DNA of 64,000 nt from positions 7,438,001 to 7,502,000 of the forward strand of contig NZ_CP116257.1 of NCBI RefSeq assembly GCF_027947595.1, given 5' to 3'. The stretch comes from Streptomyces lienomycini. Lineage in GTDB: Bacteria > Actinomycetota > Actinomycetes > Streptomycetales > Streptomycetaceae. Of this stretch, positions 15,966-25,834 are shown one piece after another (within the stretch, counting starts at the first letter, position 1; every line of letters starts with the position of its first letter). The notes under the pieces are model-generated. The model made no database searches. It saw only the letters and a program-made list of their open reading frames with translations, and was not told where the DNA came from. The position numbers and the translations under genes are program-made.

Positions 15966-16190
15966 TTCACGTCTACCCCTTGTGGTGAGCGGGGGAGTGC
16001 GGGGCAATGGAATCTGCGCAGGTCAACCCGCGCGGTACTCCAAGGGGTTGCGTGAGCGGTGCGTGAGCGGAGGTCCCCGCGAGGGCCGGACTCCCCGGAG
16101 CGAGCCGGAGGAGTCGTGATGGGTTCGCCGGTCTCGTGGAGTTCGCCAAGCTCCACGGGTGACCTGCGCCCACGATCACCCTTGAGTAAC

Positions 16191-16220
16191 CGGTCCTCGC
16201 CAAAGTGCTGGCGGGGACCG
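16191..16220 (-). terminator. Terminator of the pentapeptide-repeat gene
   Basis: The stem CGGTCCTCGCC/GGCGGGGACCG (one G-T pair) has an 8-base loop and begins 12 bases beyond the minus-strand stop at 16233. Confidence 0.7.
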
Positions 16221-16232
16221 GGGGCGGGTCTT

Positions 16233-16946
16233 CTACTCCTCCCCCACCACCCGCACCCCCAGCTCCGCCGCCAGCACCGGTGCCAGGTCGAGGAGCTGGG
16301 CCGGGCTGATCACCGCCCCCGACAGCCGGTCCACGCCCCGGGCCAGCTCCAGCGGCGCGGCCCCGCGCAGGTCGACGTCCGTGAGGGTGGCGGCGCTGAG
16401 ATCCGCGTCCTTCAGGGCGCAGTCCACGAACTCGACCCGCTCCAGGCGGGCGCCCCCGAAGTCCGGCTCGACCAGGACGCAGCTCTCGAAGACGACGTCC
16501 TTGAGGCGGGCCCGGCGCAGATTGAGGTAGTCGATCTTGCCGCCGCGGATCAGGACCCGCTCCAGCACCGCACCGTGCAGCTGGGTGCCGCCGAGGCGGG
16601 CGTCGAGCAGCTCCACGTCGCGCAGGGTCGCCTCCGCGAGGTTCGTGCCGACGCCCCGGACGCCGGTGAGGCGGGTGTCGAGCAGCCGGGCGGCGCGCAG
16701 TGACGCCTCGTCCAGCACGCACCCCGTCAGCGCGCAGTCCATGAAGCGCGCGCCCGCGCCGTCCCGGCCGGTGAGGTCCGTCTCCCGGAAGTCCAGCGCG
16801 TCGTAGTCCCCGTCCGGCTCCAGGCCGCCGTCGTCCTCGTAGGGCGTGAGGGGCGGCAGGCGCAGCTCCGGGCGTCTCGCCCCTCGTACCGTCGTCGTGC
16901 CGCGCCCGCCCGCCGTGCCCGCCGTTCGCGTCGTTCTCCTCGCCAT
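16233..16946 (-). CDS. Pentapeptide-repeat protein
   Basis: This 237-residue protein has about fifteen consecutive A(D/N)LXX-type pentapeptides between residues ~50 and 200 (for example LDFRETDLTG, LVEPDFGGARLERVEF, LKDADLSAATLTDVDL), which should form a right-handed quadrilateral beta-helix. The N-terminal ~30 residues are basic. Members can mimic DNA and protect gyrase, but most are uncharacterised and no such role can be inferred here. The start at 16946 (MARRTTRT) is preferred; a GTG five codons upstream is possible. Confidence 0.87.
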   Translation of the reverse strand: MARRTTRTAGTAGGRGTTTVRGARRPELRLPPLTPYEDDGGLEPDGDYDALDFRETDLTGRDGAGARFMDCALTGCVLDEASLRAARLLDTRLTGVRGVGTNLAEATLRDVELLDARLGGTQLHGAVLERVLIRGGKIDYLNLRRARLKDVVFESCVLVEPDFGGARLERVEFVDCALKDADLSAATLTDVDLRGAAPLELARGVDRLSGAVISPAQLLDLAPVLAAELGVRVVGEE

Positions 16947-17091
16947 GGGTCCATGCTGCACCCGACCACTGACAACCCCGCCGCGTGCTCGGCCTGGGCT
17001 CGCCCGGATGGCGCGGGCTTGACCTCAAGCCCGCTCGAGGTCGTTGGGTGGGGTCCGCGACCGCTCCGTTCCTCACCCTGGGGGTTCCGCC

Positions 17092-18072
17092 ATGTACGCC
17101 GTCCGACTGCACTCCTTCGGCCCCGCCGAGAACCTCGTCCTGGACGTGGTCGAGGACCCGGCGCCGGGCCCCGGCCAGGTCCGGGTCGCCGTCCGTGCGG
17201 CGGGCGTCCACCTCCTGGACACCGCCCTGCGCGAGGGCGTCCAGGGGCCCGCGCCCGCGCTTGCGGAGCTGCCCACGATCCCCGGCCGCGAGGTCGCCGG
17301 CCTCGTCGACGCGCTCGGGGAGGGCACGCCGGAGAGCTGGCTGGGCAGGCGCGTCGTCGCCCACCTCGGCTTCGCCCCGGGAGGCTACGCCGCACTCGCC
17401 GTGACGGACCTCGCCCGCGTCCACGAGATCCCCGCGAACCTGGACTTCGCCCAGGCCGTCGCCATGGTCGGCACGGGGCGTACGGCGATGGGGATCCTGC
17501 AGTTCGCCGACCTCGGACCCGGCTCGGTGGCCGTGGTCCCGGCTGCCGCGGGCGGCGTCGGCACGCTGCTGGTGCAGTACGCGAAGAACGCCGGCGCCAC
17601 GGTGGTCGGCCTCGCGGGCGGTCCGGACAAGACCGCGCTCGTCGCCGCGAACGGCGCCGACCTCGCCGTCGACTACCAGGACCCCCGGTGGCCGGCGAGG
17701 GTCCGCGCCCACCTGGGCGGCAGGGCGGCCACCGTCGTCTTCGACGGCGTCGGCGGGGACGTCGCCCGCGAGGCGGTCGCCCTGCTCGGCCCCGGCGGCC
17801 GGCACCTGGTGTTCGGCTGGTCGGGCACGGGCCTGCACGACGGCACCCCGTACCTCGTCGACGGCGTCTCCCAGCAGGTCCTCGGCCCGGTCATGATGGA
17901 GCGGGCCGGCGGCGCCGACCCCGTGCGCACCCTCGAACTGCGGGCCCTCGGCGAGGCCGCCGCGGGCCGGCTGGTCCCGGCCGTGCGGCGCTTCCCGCTC
18001 GCCGACGCCGCCGCCGCGCACCGCGCCCTGGAGAACCGGGGGACGACCGGGAAGGTGGTCCTCGAACCATGA
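17092..18072 (+). CDS. Zinc-type alcohol dehydrogenase/quinone oxidoreductase (MDR family)
   Basis: This 326-residue medium-chain reductase has an N-terminal GroES-like domain (GPAENLVLDVVEDPAPGPGQ) and the NAD(P)-binding Rossmann motif AAAGGVGTLLVQYAKNAG (~residues 147-165). The zinc-binding cysteines of alcohol dehydrogenases are absent, which points to an NADPH:quinone oxidoreductase-like enzyme. The ATG at 17092 is chosen from the family start (MYAVRLHSFGPAE). Substrate unknown. The exporter gene follows after 79 bases on the same strand. Confidence 0.9.
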   Translation: MYAVRLHSFGPAENLVLDVVEDPAPGPGQVRVAVRAAGVHLLDTALREGVQGPAPALAELPTIPGREVAGLVDALGEGTPESWLGRRVVAHLGFAPGGYAALAVTDLARVHEIPANLDFAQAVAMVGTGRTAMGILQFADLGPGSVAVVPAAAGGVGTLLVQYAKNAGATVVGLAGGPDKTALVAANGADLAVDYQDPRWPARVRAHLGGRAATVVFDGVGGDVAREAVALLGPGGRHLVFGWSGTGLHDGTPYLVDGVSQQVLGPVMMERAGGADPVRTLELRALGEAAAGRLVPAVRRFPLADAAAAHRALENRGTTGKVVLEP

Positions 18073-18151
18073 CCGGCGGCCGGCGAACCGATCCGCGCGG
18101 CGGCTCGGACAACGGGATGCGACCCGTCCGGAATCATGGTCTTCTGGCGAA

Positions 18152-19663
18152 ATGAGTGGCTCCCGGACAGGTCGGACAGGCGGGCCGGCCGCGCCCGCGA
18201 CGGCCGATCCCCACCGCTGGTGGGGGCTGGTCGTGATCGCCCTGGCCCAGCTGATGGTCGTCCTCGACGCGACGATCGTGAACATCGCGCTGCCCTCGGC
18301 ACAGCGCGACCTGCACATGTCCGACGCCAACCGCCAGTGGGTGATCACCGCGTACACCCTGGCGTTCGGCGGGCTGCTGCTGCTCGGCGGGCGGATCGCG
18401 GACCTGGTGGGGCGCAAACGCACCTTCGTCATCGGGCTGATCGGCTTCGCCGCCGCCTCCGCGATCGGTGGCGCCGCCACCACGTCGGTGATGCTGTTCG
18501 GGGCCCGCGCGCTCCAGGGCGTCTTCGCCGCCGTGCTCGCGCCGTCCGCGCTGTCCCTGCTGACGACCACCTTCACCGACCCGAGGGAACGCGGGAAGGC
18601 CTTCGGCATCTACGGCGCGCTGGCCGGCAGCGGCTCCGCGATCGGCTTCATCGTCGGCGGCGTGCTCACCGAGTACCTGGACTGGCGCTGGTGCCTGTAC
18701 GTCAACATCCCCATCGCGATCATCGCGGTGATCGGCGCGTTCGCCCTGCTGCACGACCGGCCCGGTCACGCCGACGCCCGTCTCGACGTGCCCGGCGTGA
18801 TCCTCGGCTGCGGCGGTCTGGTCGCCCTCGTCTACGGCTTCAGCGAGGCCCAGCCGCGCGGCTGGACCGACGCGCTGGTGCTGGCCCTGTTCGCGCTGTC
18901 CGTCGTCCTCCTGGCGGGCTTCGTGTGGTGGCAGAACCGCGCGCGGACACCGCTGCTGCCGCTGCACGTCATCCGGGAGCGCAACCGCGCCGGCTGCTTC
19001 CTGACGATGATGCTGGCGGTCATCGGCATGTTCGGGCTGTTCCTGTTCATGACCTACTACCTCCAGGAGATCCTGGGTTACTCCCCCGTCCGCACCGGCC
19101 TGGCGTTCCTGCCGCTGACCGCGGCGATCATCGTGGGCTCCACCCAGATCTCGGCCCGGCTGCTGCCGCACGTGAGCCCGCGCATGCTGATGGTGCCCGG
19201 CATGCTCCTCGCCTCCGGCGGCATGGTGATCCTCACCCGGATGACGGTGCGCTCGGAGTACGTCACCGAGATCCTGCCCGCGCTGCTCCTGATGGGCCTC
19301 GGCATGGGTCTGACGTTCATGCCGGTCTTCTCCACGGCCACCGCCGGGGTCGCCCCGAAGGACTCCGGCGTGACCTCCGCGACGGTGAACACCTCGCAGC
19401 AGGTGGGCGGCTCGATCGGCACGGCGCTCCTCAACACCATCGCGACGAGCACCAGCGCGTCCTGGATCACCGCCCACCTCACCGATCCCTCCCAGCGGGA
19501 GCTGATCGTCCGGGAGGGCGTCGTCCACGGCTACACGGTCGCCATCTGGGTCGCGGCCGGCGTGATGCTGCTGGCGGGCGTCGTCGCGGGGGTGATGGTG
19601 ACGGCGAAGGCGCCCAAGCACGGCACTCCGGCCGAGCGGCAGGTGCCGGAACCGGCGCGCTGA
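18152..19663 (+). CDS. DHA2-family MFS multidrug exporter (EmrB/QacA type)
   Basis: This 503-residue integral membrane proton antiporter is predicted to have 14 membrane helices. Diagnostic motifs are LMVVLDATIVNIALPSAQRD in helix 1 (motif D1 of the 14-TMS group), GRIADLVGRKRTFVIG (motif A) and GSAIGFIVGGVLTEYLDWRW (motif C region). It probably expels a drug or metabolite; the substrate is not predictable. No TetR-type repressor gene is adjacent. The ATG at 18152 has a weak ribosome site. Confidence 0.92.
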   Translation: MSGSRTGRTGGPAAPATADPHRWWGLVVIALAQLMVVLDATIVNIALPSAQRDLHMSDANRQWVITAYTLAFGGLLLLGGRIADLVGRKRTFVIGLIGFAAASAIGGAATTSVMLFGARALQGVFAAVLAPSALSLLTTTFTDPRERGKAFGIYGALAGSGSAIGFIVGGVLTEYLDWRWCLYVNIPIAIIAVIGAFALLHDRPGHADARLDVPGVILGCGGLVALVYGFSEAQPRGWTDALVLALFALSVVLLAGFVWWQNRARTPLLPLHVIRERNRAGCFLTMMLAVIGMFGLFLFMTYYLQEILGYSPVRTGLAFLPLTAAIIVGSTQISARLLPHVSPRMLMVPGMLLASGGMVILTRMTVRSEYVTEILPALLLMGLGMGLTFMPVFSTATAGVAPKDSGVTSATVNTSQQVGGSIGTALLNTIATSTSASWITAHLTDPSQRELIVREGVVHGYTVAIWVAAGVMLLAGVVAGVMVTAKAPKHGTPAERQVPEPAR

Positions 19664-19767
19664 TCGCGCCGGGGTGGGCCGGAACGCGCTGACGCACCGG
19701 CAGGAAGGTGCCCGGGGCGGCGATATCCGCGTGACCGGGGCCGTGCCGCGCCGGTAGCGTCGGGCGG

Positions 19768-20649
19768 GTGATCGACGTACCGGAGGGGCTCGCGGCCGCG
19801 CAGGCGAAGTACAACGGGGAGGCGGGGCGTGCCTTCGTCGAGGGGCTGCCCGTGCTGGCGGCGGGGTTCCTCGAGCGGTGGGAGCTGCGGCTCGACGGGC
19901 CGTCGATGCACGGGTGGGCGGCGCTGGTGCTGCCGGTCGTGTGCCGCGACGGCACCGAGGCGGTACTGAAGCTGCAGATCCTCGACGAGGAGAGCGAGGG
20001 CGAGCCCGTCGCGCTGCGCGTGTGGGACGGGGACGGCGCGGTACGGCTGCTCGACCACGACGCCGCCACCGGCACCATGCTGTTGGAGCGGCTGGACTCC
20101 GGCCGCATGCTCAGCCACGTCGAGGACTCCCGGGAAGCCGTCCTCGTCCTCGCCCGGCTGCTCGCCCACCTCACCGCGACCCCCGCACCGTCCGGCCTGC
20201 GCCGGCTCGGGGACATCGCGCGGCGCATGCTGGAGCGGACGCCGGGGACGCTGGAGCGCATCGCGGACCCGGCGGACCGGCGGCTGGTCGCCGACTGCGC
20301 CGCCGCGGTGCGCGAGGTCGCCGACGAGCCGGGCGACCGGCTGCTGCACTGGGACCTGCACTACGAGAACGTGCTGGCCGCAGACCGCGCCCCCTGGCTC
20401 GCCATCGACCCCAAGCCGCTGGCCGGCGATCCCGCCTTCGACCTGCTGCCCGCCCTGGACAACCGCTACAACCCGGCCGAGACCCGGTGGCGCTTCGACG
20501 CCATGACCGACGTCCTCAGCCTCGACCGGGAGCGGGCCCGCGCCTGGTCCCTGGGCCGGGTGCTGCAGAACAGCCTGTGGAACGTCGAGGACGGCGATCC
20601 GCTGGAGACCCCGCAGTTGGAGATCGGGCGGCTGCTGCGCGCTCTGTGA
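19768..20649 (+). CDS. Aminoglycoside/hydroxyurea phosphotransferase family kinase (APH(6)-like)
   Basis: This is a 293-residue kinase of the APH(6)/hydroxyurea phosphotransferase family, which includes streptomycin 6-kinases. The catalytic loop LLHWDLHYENVL (Asp ~192) and the Mg-binding segment LAIDPKPLAGDPAFDLL are intact, as is the N-lobe VLKLQILDEESEGEP. The GTG start at 19768 opens the family N-terminus (IDVPEGLAAAQAKYNGE). Whether it confers resistance is not shown; many chromosomal members have unknown substrates. Confidence 0.88.
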   Translation: MIDVPEGLAAAQAKYNGEAGRAFVEGLPVLAAGFLERWELRLDGPSMHGWAALVLPVVCRDGTEAVLKLQILDEESEGEPVALRVWDGDGAVRLLDHDAATGTMLLERLDSGRMLSHVEDSREAVLVLARLLAHLTATPAPSGLRRLGDIARRMLERTPGTLERIADPADRRLVADCAAAVREVADEPGDRLLHWDLHYENVLAADRAPWLAIDPKPLAGDPAFDLLPALDNRYNPAETRWRFDAMTDVLSLDRERARAWSLGRVLQNSLWNVEDGDPLETPQLEIGRLLRAL

Positions 20650-20678
20650 CCGCCGGGTGCGGCCGCTCCCGGCGGTCG

Positions 20679-23600
20679 TCAGCCCCGGTGGCCGGGGTGC
20701 GGTTCCCGTTCCCGGCGTCCGCCGCGCTCCAGCGCGCCCGGCAGTTCCGTCCGCCGCCGTATCCGCAGCTTGCGGTAGGTGCTGGTCAGGTGGGTCTCCA
20801 CGGTGCGCCGGGCGAGGTGCAGCAGTGCGGCGATCTCGGTGTTGGTGCGGCCGTCCGCGGCGAGTTCGGCGATCCGGCGCTCGCTGCCGGTCAGCGCTTC
20901 GGCGCCGGTGCGGGACGCCACGGCGCCCCGGGCGCCGCCCTCGCGCAGGGCCTGCCCGGCCAGGGTGAGCCACCGCAGGGCGCCCTTGCGTTCGGCGAGG
21001 TCGGCGGCCTCCCGCAGCCGGCCGCGGGCGCGTTGGCGTTCGCCCGCGGCGAGGAGCTGGCGGCCCTGGGCGAGCAGCGCGGGGATCAGCTCCATGTCCG
21101 TGTCGACGGGCGCGTCCCGCAGGGTCCGTACGGCCTCCTCGGCCAGTTCGAGGCCGCGTCGCCCGCCGGTCGCGGTGCCCAGCACGCGCAGGGCCCGGCC
21201 GACGGTGCGCGGGGTGCCCCATACCCTGGCCAGCCGCAGTTCCTCCGTCGCCAGGGCCAGCGCCTCGGGGCCGCCGCCGAGCGCGAGCCGGCACTCCGCG
21301 ACGGCGGTCCGCCACGGGGTGACGACGGGGCTGACCACCTCGCGGGCCGACTGGCGCCGCCCGCACTCCAGGAAGTCGTGGAGCGCGCCCGCCGGGTCGC
21401 CGGTGGCGGCGCGCAGCACGCCCCGCGCGTACAGGTAGCGGTTCAGCTCCCAGTTCTCCGGCACCTCGCGCAGGTCGAACCGGTCGGCGTAGCGCTGCGC
21501 CTCGTCGGTGCGGCCGGTGTGGACGAGCGCCATCAGGGCGTGGGCGTCCCGGTTGGTGGGGCCGGGCCCGGGTCCGGGGTCGGCGGCGAGGGCGAGCAGC
21601 CGGGTGTGGTCGCCGCGCGAGGCAACGATGTCGGCGCGGGTGTTGAGCAGCGCGTGCTGCATCGGGTGCAGCAGGGAGGGGTGCTGTCCGGCGAGGCCCC
21701 GTTCCACGAGCCGTTCCGCCTCGTCGAGTGCGTCGGCCCACTGGGCGACCGCGGCGGCCGTGCCGAGGAGGAAGGGTTCGGCGAGCGGGTCGGTGGGCTG
21801 GGCGAGCAGGTCGCGCACCCGGGCCATCGCCTCGTCGGCGGAGATCAGCGCGGCGGTCGCCGCGTACCGCACCAGCAGGGCCTGTCCGGCGGTGCCGACC
21901 AGTTCCGGGGAGACCCGGCCGGTCTCGGACAGCCACCGGTACACCTCCTGACGGGTCGCCAGGTCGTCGTCGGACAGCAGGGCGCCGGCGGTCTGCACGG
22001 TGCGGGCCAGGCCCGGGTGGCCGGACAGCCTGCCCTCGGTGCGGCGCAGCACCTCCATCGCCGTGCGGATCTCGCCGCGTCCGGCCAGGGCGGTGCCGAG
22101 GGCGACGGCCGTACGCACCCGGTTGCGGGGCTCGGCGGGCAGGTGCTGGGCCTCGGCGAGCCGCGCGATGGCGGCCGGGGTGTCGGCCGACGCGTACTCC
22201 AGGGAGCCCAGTTCGGTCAGCAGACGCTGGCGCAGGTCGTCGGGGAGCGGCTCGTCCAGCGCGCGGCGCAGGTAGCGGACGGCGTCGGCGGGCCGGGCGT
22301 CGTGCACGGCGACCGTCACGGAGTCCCGCAGGACGCGCAGTGCCCACGTCAGGCCGACGGCCGGGGTGCGCAGCAGGTGCCGGGCGACGGCCTCGACCCG
22401 GTCGCCGCGGCGCAGCATCGCCTCCGCCGCCGCCCGGTGCACGGCCTCCCGGCGCGGCCGGGGCCAGCCGCTGAGCACGGCGTCGCGCAGCAGCGGGTGG
22501 GCGTAGCGGGGGCGTCCGCCGGCGTCGGGGCGCAGCAGACCGAGCCGGGTCATGGCGGCGAGCCACCCGGCGACCCGTGCGGGATCGGCCCCGGCGGCGT
22601 CGGCCAGCACGTCGACCGGGTCCCCGCTCCCTGCCCGGGCGGGGACGAGGGGGTGAGCCGGCGCGTCGCCGGGTCCGGTGCGTGCGGCGGCGGATCGGTG
22701 CGGCCGTAGGCGGCGCCGTGCGCGGGGGCGGGCCGGCCGTCGTACGGGAGGGCGGGGGCCGGGTACGACCGCTCCCGTGCCTCTCCGGCGGCCGGTTCGG
22801 CGGGGTGCGGGTAGGGGCCGCCGTACTGCAGGGGCTCGGCCCAGGGGTCGGGGCTCCCGATCGCGGGGTGCGCCGGCCACCGCGCGTACGGGGCCCCGTA
22901 CGGCGATCCGGTCCGCGTCTCGTGGCCGACGTCCGCGTACCCCGTGTCCCGGCAGCCGGGCGCGGTGTCCCCGGGGCGGCGGGTGCGCGCGGCACCGGTC
23001 GGGTGGGCGTACCGGTGCGCCGTGCCCGGCGGGGGCGTCTCCGGGTGCGGCAGGGCATGCCGGAGCTCGACCCGGCGGTCCGGCGCGGTCGCCGCGGCCT
23101 CGGGCGGGCCCGCGGGCCAGGCCTGTTCCAGGGCCGCCAGGCACCGGGCCACGTCGGCGGTGTCGGGGCCGGCGCTCCTCAACCACCAGGAGACGGCGGC
23201 CGGATAGGACCCGGGGTACAGCTCGGCGCTGGTGTCCGGTACCGGCGGGAGGCCGTCGGGGTGGGGGGTGCCGCCCAGGTCGTCCAGCAGGGCGTGCAGC
23301 AGCAGCGGACTGCCCGCGCCGGCCCGTACGCACTGCGCCGTCCACCGCTCGCCGGCGTGCGGGAAGGCGGCGCGGACCAGCCCGGCCGCGGCCGCGTCGC
23401 TGAGCGGGGCGAGGGTGTGGGTGCGCACGAGGGACGGCGACAGCGCCTGGGTGAGTCCGGCGGGCCGCGGGTCGATGTCGTACTGGCTGCGCTCGGTGGC
23501 GACCAGCAGTACCGGTAATCGGTCGACGTGCCGGGCCGCCTCCACCAGCCAGCGGCGCGAGGAGTCGTCGGCGAGGTGGACGTCGTCGACGGCCACCAGG

Positions 23601-23941
23601 ACCGGGCCGTCGGCGGCGTACGAGCGCAGCAGCCGCCACAGCCGGGCCGCGCTGACCCGGTCGTCGCCGTCGGGTGCCGTGTCGGTGAACTCCGGTACCG
23701 GGCCGAGGATGTGGCGGACCATGGAGAGGGGCACCGCGGTGTCCTCGGGGGAGCAGCGCACGTGCAGCACCCGCAGGCCGCGGTCCGCGGCGTGCCGGGC
23801 CGCCGTCTCCAGGACGGCGGTGCGTCCGGTGCCGCCGGCGCCGCGCAGCAGGACGAGGCGGCCGGTGCCGGCCCGTGCGCGCTCGGTCTCGGCGACGAGG
23901 AGCGCGTGCGCGTCGTCGCGTTCACGGAGCGGTCCGGTCAT
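20679..23941 (-). pseudogene. LuxR-family ATPase (LAL) regulator interrupted by an apparent frameshift
   Basis: The N-terminal part (23941 to about 22650) encodes an AAA/STAND ATPase: Walker A-like LLRGAGGTGRTAVLE (~residues 30-45), Walker B region VLVAVDDVHLADDSSRRW, then a Pro/Tyr/Gly-rich insertion. The C-terminal part (about 22650 to 20679) is in another frame and holds TPR-like helices and a LuxR HTH (LTGSERRIAELAADGRTNTE, LARRTVETHLTSTYRKL). The frames join at a five-G run at 22649-22653 if one base is restored, giving a ~1,087-residue regulator. As given, translation would stop at 22550 and lose the DNA-binding domain. It lies divergent from, and next to, the CIS locus. Confidence 0.85.
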
Positions 23942-24290
23942 CGGTGCCTCCTGTGGTGGATGGTGCTCCCCCGTCCGGTGAGCCCGGTGCGTGAGCCCGG
24001 TGTGTGAGCCCGGTGTGTGAGACGTACGGCCGCTCCGAAGGGTGGTGTGGAGTGGCGCGCGTCACGGTGGCGCGCGGCCGCCTCCACGGACCTCCTCACC
24101 CCTTCGGGAGCCGCCCTGACCTGCTGGAACATTGGCTCGGTGGCCGCTCGTGGCGGTCCGCGCACTGGTCTCGTGGTGTGCCTCGTGGTGCTCCACGATT
24201 GCGAAGTCCCAGCAGTCGCATAAGTGTGGAACACGCACATCCGCTACCGGCCTGTGCCGGGCGGCGGGCACGTGAACAGGGGGGAAACGG
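23942..24290. other. Divergent intergenic region between two LuxR-type regulators
   Basis: No gene is seen in these 349 bases. The stretch holds three tandem 13-bp repeats (listed separately) and, at 24052-24076, two direct copies of GTGGCGCGCG separated by five bases. These are possible binding sites for one of the flanking regulators. Confidence 0.5.
23979..24017. repeat. Three tandem 13-bp repeats upstream of the LuxR ATPase gene
   Basis: TGAGCCCGGTGCG is followed by two copies of TGAGCCCGGTGTG without spacing, 38 bases upstream of the regulator's start. They could be operator repeats or a slippage-prone microsatellite. Confidence 0.7.
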
Positions 24291-24974
24291 TTGCTCAACT
24301 CACCCCGGAACACCACCACATCCACCCGCGGCTCCGACGGGGCCGTCGGCGTCCCCGACCGGCGCGTCCCGGTGGCGGTGTCCGCTCCGGACCCGATCAG
24401 CCGCGAGGGCGCGGTCAGCCAGTTGCGCCGGCATCCGGAGATCGACCTGCGCGACGAGTCGGGCCCCGGCACGGTGGCCCTGCTCATCGAGGACGCGCTC
24501 GACGACGCGGCGCTCACCCGGCTGCGCCGGATCGTGCGCAGCGAGGGCGCGCGCGCCGTGCTCGTGGTCGGCGCGATCCGGGAGAGCGAACTGCTCGACG
24601 TCGTCGAGTGCGGGGTCGGCGCCATCGTCTGGCGGCACGAGGCCACCGCGCACCGGCTGGTGCAGGCCGTACTGGCCGCCTCGCGCGGCGACGGCGACCT
24701 GCCCGCGGACCTGTTGGGGCGGCTCATCAGCCAGGTCGGCACCCTGCACCGGGGCGCGGCGGGACGCCCCGGCGCCCCTTCGCTGGGCCTCGCACCCCGA
24801 GAGGTGGACGTCCTGCGGCTGGTCGCCGAGGGTCTCGACACCGGAGAGATCGCCGGCAAGTTGTCCTACTCCGAACGCACTGTGAAGAACGTGATGCACG
24901 GACTCACCACGCGGCTGCATCTGCGCAACCGCGCGCACGCCGTGGCCTATGCCCTGCGGGAAGGCTACATCTGA
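24291..24974 (+). CDS. LuxR-family DNA-binding regulator (orphan response-regulator-like)
   Basis: This 227-residue protein has a TTG start preceded by AGGGGGGAA at good spacing. The N-terminal ~150 residues resemble a receiver fold (ALLIEDALDDAALTRLRRIV, AVLVVGAIRESELLDVVECG) but lack the acidic phosphorylation pocket of true receivers, so it is probably a non-phosphorylated orphan. The C-terminal HTH (LAPREVDVLRLVAEGLDTGE, YSERTVKNVMHGLTTRL) is a standard LuxR domain. It is the first plus-strand gene before the CIS cap and ATPase genes (182 bases), which makes it a plausible CIS regulator. Confidence 0.87.
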   Translation: MLNSPRNTTTSTRGSDGAVGVPDRRVPVAVSAPDPISREGAVSQLRRHPEIDLRDESGPGTVALLIEDALDDAALTRLRRIVRSEGARAVLVVGAIRESELLDVVECGVGAIVWRHEATAHRLVQAVLAASRGDGDLPADLLGRLISQVGTLHRGAAGRPGAPSLGLAPREVDVLRLVAEGLDTGEIAGKLSYSERTVKNVMHGLTTRLHLRNRAHAVAYALREGYI

Positions 24975-25156
24975 CCGAAGGGGCAATCGAGAGCGGTCCC
25001 CCTGGGCCGCTCGGGCAGGGCGTCGTGCCCGAGCGTCGTCCCCGGCACGCGTGCGGGCCGGGAAGCACCCGGGGCACGATCGGTGACAGGTGGCGGCGGT
25101 GACGGGCGCACGGGCGCGCGTACGGCCACGAGTACGGGCAGAGCGGGAGCACGAGC

Positions 25157-25834
25157 GTGATCCACGAGGTGGACGAGGTCCTCAAGGCCCTCCTCAAGGG
25201 AGGGGCGTTGACGGGCTCGGGCATCGACGTGGCCTTCGAGGCGCCGACCCGCGACTGGGCGGCCCGGCGCAACGCCCCCGTGATCAACACGTACTTGTAC
25301 GACATCCGTGAGGACGTGGGCCGTCGGCAGCGCGGTCAGATGTCCGTGCGCGACCAGGACGACATCGTCGTCAAGCGGCGCAGGCCGCCTCGCTGGTTCC
25401 GGTTGTCGTACCTGGTGACCGCCTGGACGAAGACGCCGCAGGACGAACACCGGCTGCTGTCGGCCGCGCTGGCGACCCTGCTGCCCCGCGAGACCCTACC
25501 CCCCTCCGAACTCCCCGCCGCGATCGGCGCGCTGGGCCTCTCGGTGACGGTGACGGTGGCCGGCACCCAGACGGAGGCCCGGTCCTTCGCCGAGATCTGG
25601 TCCGCCCTGGGCGGCGAGCTGAAGCCCTCGCTCGACCTGGTCGTGACCGTGCCCTTCCCGGCCTTCCCGGATTACGAGGCCGGGCCCGCGGTCACCGAGG
25701 GCGCGACGGTGATGATCGGCGGCATCGAGGGCGACCCGCCGATGTCCGAGGGACGCTCGCACCGGCCGCACCAGGTGGCGGCGGCCCGTGCCGCCCGCAA
25801 GGACGCGACGGACCGCCGCACGGGACGACGGTGA
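25157..25834 (+). CDS. cis16: CIS cap/terminator protein, DUF4255 (Pvc16-like)
   Basis: This 225-residue DUF4255 protein belongs to the family of the Photorhabdus virulence cassette protein Pvc16, which caps the distal end of the sheath-tube trunk. The N-terminal conserved block (MIHEVDEVLKALLKG, APVINTYLYDIREDVGRR) and the strand-rich core (PPRWFRLSYLVTAWT) fit the family. The GTG start follows GGGAG. The 3' end overlaps the next gene by four bases (GTGA), so cap and ATPase are translationally coupled. The numbering follows the PVC convention. Confidence 0.9.
   Translation: MIHEVDEVLKALLKGGALTGSGIDVAFEAPTRDWAARRNAPVINTYLYDIREDVGRRQRGQMSVRDQDDIVVKRRRPPRWFRLSYLVTAWTKTPQDEHRLLSAALATLLPRETLPPSELPAAIGALGLSVTVTVAGTQTEARSFAEIWSALGGELKPSLDLVVTVPFPAFPDYEAGPAVTEGATVMIGGIEGDPPMSEGRSHRPHQVAAARAARKDATDRRTGRR

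Larger units (their letters stand above)
15915..16232. other. Intergenic region with two hairpins
   Basis: There is no credible gene in these 318 bases. Besides the two terminators listed separately there is a small inverted repeat GTGGAG-TTCGCCAAG-CTCCAC near 16136-16156. No tRNA fold or direct repeat marking an integration site was found. Confidence 0.55.
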
